Source: CAZCEC01 sp964497615 (GTDB taxonomy: Bacteria; Chloroflexota; Anaerolineae; Anaerolineales; UBA6663). From it: DNA of 64,000 bases. The stretch spans positions 15,856-79,855 of the forward strand of contig CAZCEC010000025.1 in the NCBI GenBank assembly GCA_964497615.1. Direction: 5' to 3'. Positions within the stretch are counted from its first letter, which is position 1. Every line of letters begins with the position of its first letter. The position numbers and the translations under genes are program-made. The notes under the pieces were generated by a model. That model ran no database searches, was not told the origin of the DNA, and saw only the letters and a list, made by a program, of their open reading frames with translations. Shown here piece after piece: positions 8,222 to 17,675 of this stretch.

Positions 8222-9325
8222 CTAACCCCGGCCCGCCGCCTCGGCATATAACTCGCAGAACGTGCGCTTCGCCCGCGCCAGCCCAAACCCCTCCGCCGCG
8301 CGTTCGCGCGCCTCGCGGCCCAGCCTCAGCCAGCGCGCGGGATCATCCAGCAGCGCTTCCAGCGCGCCCGCCAGTTCCACCTCGGTGTTGGCCATCGTAC
8401 CGATCTCCGGCAGCACCCCCACCGGCGTGCCGATGACGGGCCTCCCGCAGGCGGCGGCCTCCAGCAGCGCCATGCCCTGCGCCTCGTGCCGCGAGGTTTG
8501 GACGAACACGCCCGCCTCTGCATACACGCCCGGCAAAGCGCCATGCTCCACCGCGCCTAAGAATTCCACCCGCCCCTCCAGGCCGAGTTCGGCCGCCAGC
8601 GACCTCAGCCTGCCCAACAGCGGACCGTCGCCCGCAATCTGCACCGTCCAGCCCGGCAAGCGCGCCGCAGTCCTCAGCAGCACAGCCTGATCCTTGACCG
8701 GGTACAGCGCGCCCACGTTCAGCGCGGCGTCGGCCGCGGGTGTGGAGGCCGTCGGGCTGAACCGGTCAAGGTCCACCCCCAGCGGCGCACGCCGGATGCG
8801 GTCGTGTGTGGCGTCCGGCACACTTTGCCGGATGAGCCTGAGGAGATAATCGGAGCCGCCCGTGACCAGCGCCGCCCGGCCCATCAGCCACCGCCCCAGC
8901 AGCCTCCGCCCCGGCAGCAATCCCAATCCATAGCCGATGTCGCGCAGGCCCACCAGTTCCCCGCCGGCGACGCTCAGCACCACCGGCACCCTCAGCCGTC
9001 CGCCGGCCAGCGCGGCCACCCAGCCCGCTTCATCCAGCCAGAAGGCATGCACCACATCGAACTGGCCGCGCCGGTGCTCGACGGCAATCGCCCGCACCGC
9101 CCGCGCCCACAGCCCCGCCGCCCGCGCGCCCAGATGTCGCCGTCCATCCATCGCATGCACCGTCGCGCCATACACCCGGTAACAGCCGGCGCGCTCCGGC
9201 CAGCGCAGCGTGAAGACATGCACCTCGGCTTCCTGGGACAGCACGCGCACATAGTCCAGCAGGGCCGGGATGCACCAATCCCGCTCGCTGGAGGAGAAGC
9301 CCGGCACCACCAGCGCGATCTTCAC
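8222..9325 (-). CDS. GT4-family glycosyltransferase
   Basis: A 367-residue GT-B enzyme beginning MKIALVVPGFSSSERDWCIP, a complete N-terminal Rossmann start. Donor-site motifs are visible in the C-terminal half: LNVGALYPVKDQAVLLRTAA, VQIAGDGPLLGRLRSLA, GVFVQTSRHEAQGMALLEAA and CGRPVIGTPVGVLPEI. The EAQGMALLEA segment contains the E-x7-E motif of retaining GT4 enzymes. It overlaps the upstream membrane protein gene by ATGA (9322-9325), so the two are translationally coupled. Sugar and acceptor are unknown. Confidence 0.9.
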   Translation of the reverse strand: MKIALVVPGFSSSERDWCIPALLDYVRVLSQEAEVHVFTLRWPERAGCYRVYGATVHAMDGRRHLGARAAGLWARAVRAIAVEHRRGQFDVVHAFWLDEAGWVAALAGGRLRVPVVLSVAGGELVGLRDIGYGLGLLPGRRLLGRWLMGRAALVTGGSDYLLRLIRQSVPDATHDRIRRAPLGVDLDRFSPTASTPAADAALNVGALYPVKDQAVLLRTAARLPGWTVQIAGDGPLLGRLRSLAAELGLEGRVEFLGAVEHGALPGVYAEAGVFVQTSRHEAQGMALLEAAACGRPVIGTPVGVLPEIGTMANTEVELAGALEALLDDPARWLRLGREARERAAEGFGLARAKRTFCELYAEAAGRG

Positions 9326-10923
9326 TCCGCGCCCACCCCTGCCTGCCCCGCCCGATAAAGCGTCAGGCTGTCAAATGCTTCCAGCGCCTCCAGGCCCGGT
9401 CCGGCGCGCAGCCAGGCCACGGTCTGCCCTAGCGGTTCATCCGCCCACTGCTGCACGATGTTCTCATCATCAACCAGCACATACGTTGGCTGGCCGTCGT
9501 CCAGCAATGCCGCAACGTTCTCCGGCGACAGGTCATACAACTCATGCGTCTCCAGCGCCGAGTAGTGCTGGAAGGTCGCCGTCATGTTAAACGTCAACAG
9601 CCGCGCGCCCGGCGGCAGCAGCGCCTCCACCCGCGCCACCGTGTGCAGGTCTGCCTGCTTGCGAACGATGAAGCCCTGCGTCAGCCCGACTGCGCCGCCC
9701 AGTTGCGCGGCCAGCCCCAGGCCCAGCAGCGCCAACGCCGCCCACCGCCAGCGTGGCCCCAGCCAGCCGCGCAGGGTCTCCAGCCCCACGGCCGCCAGCA
9801 CGGCCAGGGGCGTGAGGTAGGCCAGCGTAAAGCGGAAGTTCTGCCACGGCGCGCCGGCATGGAAGCCATACACCAGCAGCGCCCACGCCGCCAACCACCC
9901 CAGCGCGCCGCGCCGCCGCACGGCGGTCCACACTCCAGGCAGCAGCAAGGCGGCCAGCCACGGCGTGAAGTAGTACCGGTGCACTGGCGCCAGGGCGTAG
10001 TATAGGCCGTTGGGCAAGCGATACTGTAGCAGCCCGTCGGTCGTCACAAACTCGCGCCGCAGGGCGTTGAGCGGGTTCCAGGAGTACACATGCAAGTCCC
10101 CGGCGAAGGCCACGCCCTCCCCACCCGGCCCCGGCTGCTGGCGCACGGCCGCGATTAGCAGCGGCGACAGGATCACCAGCACCACTGCCGCCGCGAGGCT
10201 CAGTTGAACGCCAATTGCTCTTAGCGGCAGGCGCGCGCCCGTGGTTTCATCACGCCGCAGTGCCACCAGCAGCGCCGCCAGCAGGGCCAGCATAGCCACG
10301 AACCCATAAATCCACCGCGACAGCACCGCCACGGCCAGCCCCGCGGCGGCGAGCACCAGCCACCCTGCCTGCCGAACGCGCGCATACCGGGCCAGCGCCC
10401 ACGCGCCCAGGGCAGCCGCGCCCACACCGGTGGTATCGGCCATCACTACCGCGCTCGATTGCCAAAGCTGCGGGTGGCACGCCGCCATCAGCCCCGCGGC
10501 CAGCGGAACCAACCAGCCCGGCCTGCGCCCGTCCGGCTGCGCCATCACCCACACTTCCTCGGCCAGGAGCACCGTGCCCACAACCGCCACCATGCCCATC
10601 AGCAGGCTGACGCCCACGCCCGCCGCGGGCGTCGTCCCCACGATGAAGGACGTGAGCGCCACCAGGATCGGATAGCCCGGCGGCCAGAAGAAAGGCGGCG
10701 GCTGCAGCGCCCCCAGGCTCTCGCGCAGCGGCCCCATCGCATAGTCGTAGTACGCAAACGGGTCCTGCCCATACAGCCCATCAAAGCGGCCCGCGACGCA
10801 CAGCGCCACGACCGGCACTACCAGCGGCAGCCCCAGCAGGCCAACGAGCATGCGCCGCCCCCACCCGGCCCGGGGCGCGGCGGACACATCGAGATGCGCA
10901 CGAGCCGGCGCGGTGCGGTCCAT
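9322..10923 (-). CDS. GT39/ArnT-like polytopic glycosyltransferase
   Basis: A 533-residue membrane protein with about ten hydrophobic segments, a large loop after TM1 (GQDPFAYYDYAMGPL, then PPFFWPPGYPILVALTSF) and a soluble C-terminal region of about 120 residues. The acidic-aromatic loop with PPGYP is characteristic of GT-C enzymes of the dolichyl-phosphate-mannose/ArnT superfamily, which use lipid-linked sugars at the outer face of the membrane. The C-terminal part (ARLLTFNMTATFQHYSALET) resembles the extracytoplasmic domain of the same group. It overlaps the following GT4 gene by ATGA. The specific donor cannot be named. Confidence 0.75.
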   Translation of the reverse strand: MDRTAPARAHLDVSAAPRAGWGRRMLVGLLGLPLVVPVVALCVAGRFDGLYGQDPFAYYDYAMGPLRESLGALQPPPFFWPPGYPILVALTSFIVGTTPAAGVGVSLLMGMVAVVGTVLLAEEVWVMAQPDGRRPGWLVPLAAGLMAACHPQLWQSSAVVMADTTGVGAAALGAWALARYARVRQAGWLVLAAAGLAVAVLSRWIYGFVAMLALLAALLVALRRDETTGARLPLRAIGVQLSLAAAVVLVILSPLLIAAVRQQPGPGGEGVAFAGDLHVYSWNPLNALRREFVTTDGLLQYRLPNGLYYALAPVHRYYFTPWLAALLLPGVWTAVRRRGALGWLAAWALLVYGFHAGAPWQNFRFTLAYLTPLAVLAAVGLETLRGWLGPRWRWAALALLGLGLAAQLGGAVGLTQGFIVRKQADLHTVARVEALLPPGARLLTFNMTATFQHYSALETHELYDLSPENVAALLDDGQPTYVLVDDENIVQQWADEPLGQTVAWLRAGPGLEALEAFDSLTLYRAGQAGVGAE

Positions 10924-10926
10924 TCG

Positions 10927-11787
10927 CTATGCGTTCCCGCCGTTTACCCACACGCCGTAGCCATGGCGCGGCCGCGAGGGCGCCAGGCGCGCCTTGAGAT
11001 TGGCCGCCCACAACTGCGGATAGGGATGCAGCCTTAAGCCGGTCGCCTCCAGCCGCGCCTTGTCGGCCCCATCCAGGTAGCCCCGCGTCGGGAACAAGAA
11101 GAGTTCCAGCCCATGCTGGGCCTGAAAGCGCCGCCGCTCCTCCTCCACCTCGCGGGCCTTGCCTTCCGGCGAGAGGAAGAATTGCAGCCCCGTGGCGAGC
11201 AGCAGCCCGCCCACCGCAACCTGCGCCCTGGCCGCCTCAACGTAGGCCGCCGGATCGCTGAAGAAGGCCAGGCACCGATTCAGGATCACCACGTCGAACT
11301 GCTCATCGAGAAGGCTCAAGCCCCGCACATCCATCTGGATCGCCCGCCACCTCGTCGGGTAGAACCGGCGCGCGCCGAGTCCATTGTCCGCATCAGCAAA
11401 GTAATCCACCGCCGTCACTGTGTGCCCAGCCTCCGCCAGCCGGTGGCTCAGCCAGCCATTCCACGCGCCCACGTCCAGCACCCGCTGTCCGCTGCGGCCA
11501 GCCATCTGCCCCTTGATCACCTCCAGGTCATACCGGCGCAGCCGCCACTCCAGCCGCAAGCCTCGCCCCGCCTCCGCCATTGGGCCAAACGGCAGTTGGG
11601 CGTAGTCATCCGCCCGCCCTGCCCCTCGCCCTTCCGCGCGTAGCGCCGCCTCAAGCGCCGCCAAGCGCTGGGCAAGTTCAGGCGAGACCAGCCGCCGCAC
11701 GCCTTCCACCTCAGCGAAGGCATGGCCCTGTGCGCACCCCCACGTCGCCGGGTCAAGCGTCGCGCGGCAAGTCGGACACAGAGGCAT
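10927..11787 (-). CDS. SAM-dependent class I methyltransferase with N-terminal zinc ribbon
   Basis: A 286-residue protein. ATG 11787 is chosen because it places a small zinc-ribbon motif at the N-terminus (MPLCPTCRATLDPATWGCAQ, then GHAFAEVEGVRRLV). The SAM-binding motif I is VLDVGAWNGWLSHRLAEAG, followed by VTAVDYFADADNG and motif II FDVVILNRCLAFF. A Trm112-like ribbon plus Methyltransf_11 fold is common for enzymes of glycan clusters and small-molecule methylation. The start overlaps the flippase gene end by 35 bases, so the start could lie slightly further downstream, but no other Met fits the ribbon. Confidence 0.82.
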   Translation of the reverse strand: MPLCPTCRATLDPATWGCAQGHAFAEVEGVRRLVSPELAQRLAALEAALRAEGRGAGRADDYAQLPFGPMAEAGRGLRLEWRLRRYDLEVIKGQMAGRSGQRVLDVGAWNGWLSHRLAEAGHTVTAVDYFADADNGLGARRFYPTRWRAIQMDVRGLSLLDEQFDVVILNRCLAFFSDPAAYVEAARAQVAVGGLLLATGLQFFLSPEGKAREVEEERRRFQAQHGLELFLFPTRGYLDGADKARLEATGLRLHPYPQLWAANLKARLAPSRPRHGYGVWVNGGNA

Positions 11788-13006
11788 ACGACGCTCGCTG
11801 CCAGTAGCGGCGGCCCGGCCCGGCCACAATCACATAGGCCAGCCCCATGGCCCACTGCGCCGCGGCCGCGCCCGCCGCCGCGCCCGCCAGTCCCAGGTGC
11901 GGCAGCAGCGCCAGGTTCACACCAACGCTGACAGCGATGCCCAGCCCGTTGATCAGAATGACCAGCGCCGGCCGTTCGGCCTTGAAGAGGACATAGATGA
12001 TGGGCAGATAGAAAAAGATCGGCCACACCGACGCGCCGCCGATGAGCAGCAGCCCCGGCGGCGAGGGCAGGCCATACAGCCGCGTCAGCGCCAGGTGCGC
12101 CGCGGGCAGAAAGACCGTCAGCACCAGCGCCCCAGCCGCCGCCAGCCGCGCCGCCACCCTCAGGCTCGCCCCGAATGACAGCCGGTACAGGCTCTTGACG
12201 AACGGCATCAAGATGAAGCCCGCCGCCGCCTGACCGTACAACATCAAGTTAGAAAACACCTGATAGTGCCCGATATCGCGCTCACGCAGGAAGGCGCTCA
12301 CCGTGTAGAAGTCTGCCCGCGATTGCAGCAGCCCGCTAAACCCCAGCAGGAAGAACGGCAGCGCCGCCCACAACTGCCGGAGATCAAACCTGCCTGCCCA
12401 GCGCGTGGCTACCAGCGCCCGAAATCCCACCCCCAGCAGCGCCGCCTTGAACAGGGTGGACAGCGCAAACAGTGCCAGCAGTGTGTCGAGCGTCAACGCC
12501 GGTCCCAGCCACAGCACTGGCCCGGCCAGCACCGCCAGGCCCGCCGCCTCCACGGCCAACGCCCTCGCAAACGCCCGCCGGTACAGCACCACCACATCAA
12601 AGGCCTGGTCCAGCACCAGACCCAGCGCGCACAGCGCCAGCCAGGCCGCGCGGCCCGCTGGCAGGCCCAACCCCAACAGCACCACGGGCAGCGCCGCCAA
12701 CAGCGCCAGCCGCGTCACCAGATTCGACTGCCATGCGGCCGCCACCCGGCCCGGCGCGCGGCTGAACTCACGCAGCAAGAAGTCTTTGTTGCCCCACCCT
12801 GCTATGTGGGCCGCAAGCTGCGCCGCAATCAGGGCGCGCGCAAACTCGCCCCAGAGGTCCACCGACGCCGCCCGCACCACCAGGAACGCAAACAGCGGCC
12901 CGATGAGGGGCACCGCCAGGCTGTTGAGGGCGTTCAGCGCCACCGCCCGGCCCCGCCGCTGAGCGCGCGCCCGGCGCAGGCTCTGCCACAGCGTCGCCAG
13001 CGTCAT
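11753..13006 (-). CDS. Polysaccharide flippase (Wzx-like, MOP superfamily)
   Basis: A 417-residue protein with roughly 12 hydrophobic segments and a positively charged start (RRARAQRRGRAVALNALNSL) typical of MOP exporters. Segments such as GPLFAFLVVRAASVDLWGEF and FSNLMLYGQAAAGFILMPFV match the Wzx/PST pattern. It would flip a lipid-linked oligosaccharide from the cytoplasmic to the outer face. Both ends overlap neighbours: ATGA at 13003-13006 with the upstream membrane glycosyltransferase, and 35 bases with the methyltransferase. A central place between glycosyltransferases and a ligase-like gene fits a Wzx/Wzy-type assembly line. Confidence 0.78.
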   Translation of the reverse strand: MTLATLWQSLRRARAQRRGRAVALNALNSLAVPLIGPLFAFLVVRAASVDLWGEFARALIAAQLAAHIAGWGNKDFLLREFSRAPGRVAAAWQSNLVTRLALLAALPVVLLGLGLPAGRAAWLALCALGLVLDQAFDVVVLYRRAFARALAVEAAGLAVLAGPVLWLGPALTLDTLLALFALSTLFKAALLGVGFRALVATRWAGRFDLRQLWAALPFFLLGFSGLLQSRADFYTVSAFLRERDIGHYQVFSNLMLYGQAAAGFILMPFVKSLYRLSFGASLRVAARLAAAGALVLTVFLPAAHLALTRLYGLPSPPGLLLIGGASVWPIFFYLPIIYVLFKAERPALVILINGLGIAVSVGVNLALLPHLGLAGAAAGAAAAQWAMGLAYVIVAGPGRRYWQRASYASVSDLPRDA

Positions 13007-14676
13007 GGGCCGCCCGCCATCCCCGCCGCCTCGCAGCGATATACCCTCACCTCCCCATAGTCGGGCGTGACGATATCGGCGGCGACGAACGGACAGTGGA
13101 CTTGCAGGTAGGCTTCCAACTCGCGCCAGTCCTGCGCGTTCTCCGTCGTCTGCGCGGGATCGCGGGCATACAGATCGAGCAGGCGCTCCTCGCTCACGAC
13201 GTAGTCCGGGCGCAAGCCCCTCAGCACCTCTCCCAGCGCGGGCGGGTCCACGAAGAAGCGGTCGTCCGAGAGCAGGAACGGCAGTTGGATGGATCGCGCC
13301 GGGAAGTCGTGCAGCCCCAGCCAGAACGTCTCAGCCAGCAGCAGGGTCGCGCCCGGCTCCAGGCTCTGGCGCAGCTCCGCGCTCAACCCCGCGTAGTTCG
13401 TGGCCGTGCGCGCCCCTTGCCAGCCGTGCGCCAGCCCTGCCGCGCCCTCCACCAGCACACCAGCCAGCGCCGCGCCCATCAGCGCCTGCGCCCAGCGCCG
13501 CCGCCCCGCGCGCACGCGCTCCCACACCCTCAGCGCCGCCCAGGCGCATTGCAGCACCAGGAAGGGCATGACGAGCAGGATGTAGTAGTAGCGCTTGTAA
13601 TGGATGAGGAGCGCCAGGAGAAACGCCAGCAACGGCCACGCGGTCAGCAACAGGACTTCGCCCGGCCGCCGCGCCGCGCGCACGCGCGGCCACAACACCA
13701 TCACCGCGATGCCGGCCAGCACCGGCAGCAGCCAGATGCCCAGCCGCGGCCACAATACCGGCTGGCGAAAGCTGCCCCCCAGCCAGGCCAGGTAGCGCCA
13801 CGGCTCGCGCAGCAGGCTATCGAGATAAAAGCCTGGGCGAATAACGTCGCTCAGGCTTCCGTGCCGCGCCATCTGCCCGCGATAGGCGGCCAGGTCGCCG
13901 GCCACGTAGGCCGCCCAGGGCAGCATCGCCAACAGCCAGCCCGCCACCATCAGCCACAGCGCCGGCCGCCGCCACGCCCGCGCGCCTTCCCCCCAAATCA
14001 GTATCAGCGCCAGCACGGCCAGAATGAACGCGCCGTAGACATGCGTGAGCGTCGCCAGCCCGGCCAGCGCGCCCGCCGCCACATAGCCCCAGCGCGCGCC
14101 GCGCGGGTGCGCCCACAGAAACACGATGCTCGCGCCCAGCACCCACACCGGCACCCAGATGTCGAACCGGATCAGCCGCGCCATATCCAGCAGCGGCATC
14201 CCCGTGGTGTTCACGTCAATCCCAATCCGGTCCACCTCGCTCGGCATCGGCAGCCCCAGCCGCACGATCACCAGCGCGCCCGCGGCCAGCGCGCCCAGCC
14301 GGGCGCTGTGTATCTGGCGGCCCAGCCGGAAGGTTAACGCCAGCGTCAGCAATCCCCCCCACACTGATACCATGCGCGCCTGCCACGCCCCCACGCCCAT
14401 CAGCCGAAAGGCCAGCGTCACCAACAGCGGGTACAGCGGCATGAATTCGTAGTCGCGGTTCTCGGCATTGAAGAACCCCGCCAGCAGGTCGTTCCCATAC
14501 ACGCCCTGCGTCATCAGCTTGTAGGCCGGCTGGACGATCCGCATCTGCGCCCATTCCAGCACCGGGTAATTGGCCAGGCCAGGCAGCACCGCCGCCAGCA
14601 AGACACCCATTGCGAGAATGACGACGACTCGCGGCCAGTGCTTGTTCAGGGCCGCCCACCCCGCCGCGCCGTTCAT
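13003..14676 (-). CDS. Polytopic glycosyltransferase-like membrane protein
   Basis: A 557-residue membrane protein. ATG 14676 is chosen because it overlaps the upstream stop as ATGA; an alternative in-frame start lies 18 codons earlier. The first extracytoplasmic loop (NAENRDYEFMPLYPLLVTLA) has the acidic and LYPLL features of GT39/GT-C enzymes. It has about ten TM segments and a C-terminal soluble domain with YVVSEERLLDLYARDP. Like its neighbours it probably uses a polyprenyl-phosphate-linked sugar. It ends in an ATGA overlap with the flippase gene. Confidence 0.72.
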   Translation of the reverse strand: MNGAAGWAALNKHWPRVVVILAMGVLLAAVLPGLANYPVLEWAQMRIVQPAYKLMTQGVYGNDLLAGFFNAENRDYEFMPLYPLLVTLAFRLMGVGAWQARMVSVWGGLLTLALTFRLGRQIHSARLGALAAGALVIVRLGLPMPSEVDRIGIDVNTTGMPLLDMARLIRFDIWVPVWVLGASIVFLWAHPRGARWGYVAAGALAGLATLTHVYGAFILAVLALILIWGEGARAWRRPALWLMVAGWLLAMLPWAAYVAGDLAAYRGQMARHGSLSDVIRPGFYLDSLLREPWRYLAWLGGSFRQPVLWPRLGIWLLPVLAGIAVMVLWPRVRAARRPGEVLLLTAWPLLAFLLALLIHYKRYYYILLVMPFLVLQCAWAALRVWERVRAGRRRWAQALMGAALAGVLVEGAAGLAHGWQGARTATNYAGLSAELRQSLEPGATLLLAETFWLGLHDFPARSIQLPFLLSDDRFFVDPPALGEVLRGLRPDYVVSEERLLDLYARDPAQTTENAQDWRELEAYLQVHCPFVAADIVTPDYGEVRVYRCEAAGMAGGP

Positions 14677-16121
14677 GCCGCCGGGGCCTCGTCGGCCATC
14701 GCCCGCATCAGCCACGCCCACAGCAGCCACCCGCCGTACATTCGTGGATAGGCCAGCAGCGCATGCCAGCCGTCAAAGAACCAGGGGTGCTTGTAGTTGA
14801 ATGGCACAGCCACCAACACTGCCGCCGCGGCCAGCCAGGCCGCCCTCAGCGGCGTCACCCGCCCGCGCTCGCCCGCCAGGTGCCTCACCGCCGCCGCGTA
14901 CGGCAGCACCAGCAACGCATAGTGATATTCCTCGGCGAAGGGCAGCAGCACCACGCCCAGGGTCAGCGCCACTGCAAAGACCAGTTCCAGGCTGGCGGTG
15001 CGTGCCCGCCGCCACACCAGCGCCAGCCCCGCGCCGCCCACGGCCAGCGTTGCCGCCCGCCCCACCCAGGCAGGCAGTTCCAGCAGCGGCCGCGGATTCC
15101 AGACAGCGTCCGGCCGCGTGAGATGTTGAAAGAAACTCGGCACGGTCTGGAAGGCGGTTGCCGCCGCCCAGCCATGCTCACCCATGTGCTCGACGAGCGA
15201 TTGCGCAAATCGCTGCCAGCCGGCCCAGCCCACGAATACCAGACTGACGCCGCCCACGCCCAGCCCCGCCAGCACCGCCAAGCCCAGCGTGCGCCACTGC
15301 CCCCGGAGCGCTAGAATCAACCACAGTGGGCTGCCGCTGAGCTTAAGGGCCGCCGCCATCCCCAGCGGAACGCCCGCCCTCAGCGCCCGCCCGCGCCGCA
15401 ATTGCCATAGCGTCACCGCAAAGCCAAACAGCAATAGCACGTACACCTGCCCCAGCCGGAAGTTCTCGTGCACCGGCGCGGCCAGCAGCGCCCCCGCCGC
15501 CAGTGCCACGCGCGCCCCAAGTGCCTCCCCCGGCAATCCCGCCATCAGCAGCCGCAACGCGCCCGCAAACAGGGCCAGGTTGAGCCATAGCCACACCTGC
15601 CGGGCAGTGATGATATCCAGCCAGGCCAGGGGCAGCGCCAGCAGGGCCGCCGTGGGCGGGTTGGGCGCATACACCTCGCCGATCCCGTTCGGCGTTCGTG
15701 CCATCACTTCAGCGCTGTACCAGGCGTTGTCGTAAATCTTCGGCGTCCAGCGCCCCTCCCACATCAGCCGTGCCGCCACGTAGTACGTCGGGAACCCATG
15801 CCGCAGCGTCCCCAGTGCCGGCGCAAAGCACCCCCACACAAACACCCCCGCCGCCAGCGCCGCCACCACAACCAGCAATGCTGTTCTGAATGACCGCCTG
15901 CGCCCGCCGTCCTGTTCGCCTTTGTGACGCGGGTTGTTGTGGCCCCCATCAGCGCCCGCCTGCGCCGCCGCATCTGGCCCAGTGCCAACCTCGTCGCGCG
16001 GGCCTTCGCGGCCCGCCTCGGCGGCTGCGCCAGAAGCCGCCTCTGCCGCCCCGCGCTTCGCCGCGCGTCCGTCAAGCACAGTCAATTCTGCCTTGCCAAT
16101 CTCATTGAACTCTGCCACCAA
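14673..16121 (-). CDS. GT87-family (DUF2029) membrane glycosyltransferase
   Basis: Up to 482 residues. The hydrophobic core has the DUF2029/GT87 pattern (HGFPTYYVAARLMWEGR, EVYAPNPPTAALLALPLAWL, FNYKHPWFFDGWHAL). GT87 members transfer sugars, often mannose, from polyprenyl phosphate at the outer membrane face. The start is uncertain: no ATG fits, and the earliest in-frame codon is TTG 16121, followed by GTG. That start gives a ~75-residue hydrophilic Ala/Gly/Glu-rich cytoplasmic tail before TM1, which may not be real. The gene ends in an ATGA overlap with the next membrane glycosyltransferase gene. Confidence 0.75.
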   Translation of the reverse strand: MVAEFNEIGKAELTVLDGRAAKRGAAEAASGAAAEAGREGPRDEVGTGPDAAAQAGADGGHNNPRHKGEQDGGRRRSFRTALLVVVAALAAGVFVWGCFAPALGTLRHGFPTYYVAARLMWEGRWTPKIYDNAWYSAEVMARTPNGIGEVYAPNPPTAALLALPLAWLDIITARQVWLWLNLALFAGALRLLMAGLPGEALGARVALAAGALLAAPVHENFRLGQVYVLLLFGFAVTLWQLRRGRALRAGVPLGMAAALKLSGSPLWLILALRGQWRTLGLAVLAGLGVGGVSLVFVGWAGWQRFAQSLVEHMGEHGWAAATAFQTVPSFFQHLTRPDAVWNPRPLLELPAWVGRAATLAVGGAGLALVWRRARTASLELVFAVALTLGVVLLPFAEEYHYALLVLPYAAAVRHLAGERGRVTPLRAAWLAAAAVLVAVPFNYKHPWFFDGWHALLAYPRMYGGWLLWAWLMRAMADEAPAA

Positions 16122-16139
16122 CTATCCGCTACACACCTG

Positions 16140-16160
16140 CCCCGGATGCTCTTGCCGGGG
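16140..16160. terminator. Hairpin between radical SAM and GT87 genes
   Basis: CCCCGG (16140-16145) pairs with CCGGGG (16155-16160) around a 9-base loop, within the 69-base gap 16122-16190. Two copies of the word TCCGCTACAC (16125-16134 and 16161-16170) flank it. No T-run follows on either strand, so it may slow or process the transcript rather than end it. Confidence 0.35.
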
Positions 16161-16190
16161 TCCGCTACACAATCCGTTGCCAAAGGACCG

Positions 16191-17675
16191 CTAGAACCCG
16201 CTCGTCTCCGGCCGCTGATACCGCATCAGCCGCTGCAGCACGCTCAACTCATACGGCGCGTGATACACCCGCGCCCGATAGCGCCAGGCGCTGAACCCCC
16301 GCAGCACCGTCCGCCGCGTCCCCGTCAGCCGCGCATCGGTTGTGGTGGGATAGTACGCATTCAGCACACGCTCAAAGTTGCGGATATGCCGCCGCAGCCG
16401 GTCCGGCAGCCACGGCATGTGCGCGCTGTGCCGCTGTACGAACTCCAGCCAATCCTCGCTCAGCCACTCGTCCAGCGTCTCCGGAAAGCGAAACCCCTGC
16501 GCCTTCGCTGTGTCGTACAGGTCGCCCGCCAACGGCACCGGCGTGTAGTTGTACAGGATGATCTCGCTGCGCGGGTTGACGGCCTTCACCCGCCGGATGA
16601 ACTCAATGGTCTGATGCACATCCGCCTCCGGGTCGGGCGGATTACCCAGCACAAACGAGAACTCGGGCACGATGTCATAGCGCGCCATCTGCGCGGCGAT
16701 AGCCAGGGTCTTGTCCGGCGACATCGTCCCGCCCTTGTCCATGCGCTTGAGCGTCTCCGCCGAGCCGCTCTCCGCGCCCATAAACATCATCTTCAGCCCC
16801 GCCTCGCGCATCAGCCCCCAGGTCCGCTCGGAATACTTCAGCAGCGTGTCAATCCGCGCCTCGCCCCACCATGCCAGCCCCAGCGGCCGGATGCGCTCCG
16901 CGAATTCCGCGGTGCGCGCCTCGTGCACGAAGAAGTTGTTGTCGTAGAACTCCACCGCGTTCACCTGCCAGCGCTGCGCGTAGGCCTCCAGCGCCTGCGC
17001 CACCTGCGCCGCCGTCTGCGGATACCACTTGCCGTTCACCAGGTTCACCACCGCGCAGAAGTTGCAGAAGAACGGGCAGCCGTAAGACGAGTGGTAGCCC
17101 AGCGTGCGCGAGCCTAGGAACGTCCGCCGCACGTAGCGCTCCACCGGCAACCGGTCCAGGTTGAACGCGGGCAGTTGCGCCGGGTGAGGGATCGGCGCCA
17201 GCGGGTTGGAGACCGGTCCCCCAACCTCGCCCCGAAACGCCAGCCCCGGAATATCGGCCAGCCGCGGCACGCCCGTTTCCAGATGATCCAGCAGTTGCAG
17301 GAAAACGTGTTCGCCGTGGCCGCGCACCACGTAGTCCACGTAGTCCGCGCGCAGGCACGCCTCCCAGTGCTGCGTCGGGAAGTACCCGCCCCACACCACC
17401 GTCAGGCGCGGGTGCTGTTCCTTGAGCGCGCGGCACAGCGGCGCCGCCTGCTTGAGCTGCGGCCCCGGCATCACCGTCACCGCCAGCACCACCGGGCCGC
17501 GCGGCTCACACTCCGCGGCCAACGCTGCCAGTCGCGCCAGCGGGTTCGGCTCCAGGTTGCCGTCCACGATCAGGTACTCGTGCCGGCCCTCCAACACCGC
17601 ACCCACCGCCAGCAAGGAGAACGGGAGAATTGGCTTGCGCCCCGCGGACGATTGCGGATTGTAGAAGATGATCAT
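16191..17675 (-). CDS. B12-binding-domain radical SAM protein
   Basis: A 494-residue protein. The N-terminal ~150 residues are a cobalamin-binding-like Rossmann domain (VLEGRHEYLIVDGNLEP, VVWGGYFPTQHWEACL, YVVRGHGEHVFLQLL). The radical SAM cluster motif is SYGCPFFCNFCAVV (CxxxCxxC), which binds a 4Fe-4S cluster and SAM. Downstream motifs EFYDNNFFVHEAR and MMFMGAESGSAETLKRMDKG match class B12-rSAM enzymes of the hopanoid/bacteriochlorophyll C-methylase type. The substrate is unknown; the context suggests modification of a glycan or lipid. It overlaps the upstream methyltransferase gene by ATGA (17672-17675). Confidence 0.88.
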   Translation of the reverse strand: MIIFYNPQSSAGRKPILPFSLLAVGAVLEGRHEYLIVDGNLEPNPLARLAALAAECEPRGPVVLAVTVMPGPQLKQAAPLCRALKEQHPRLTVVWGGYFPTQHWEACLRADYVDYVVRGHGEHVFLQLLDHLETGVPRLADIPGLAFRGEVGGPVSNPLAPIPHPAQLPAFNLDRLPVERYVRRTFLGSRTLGYHSSYGCPFFCNFCAVVNLVNGKWYPQTAAQVAQALEAYAQRWQVNAVEFYDNNFFVHEARTAEFAERIRPLGLAWWGEARIDTLLKYSERTWGLMREAGLKMMFMGAESGSAETLKRMDKGGTMSPDKTLAIAAQMARYDIVPEFSFVLGNPPDPEADVHQTIEFIRRVKAVNPRSEIILYNYTPVPLAGDLYDTAKAQGFRFPETLDEWLSEDWLEFVQRHSAHMPWLPDRLRRHIRNFERVLNAYYPTTTDARLTGTRRTVLRGFSAWRYRARVYHAPYELSVLQRLMRYQRPETSGF

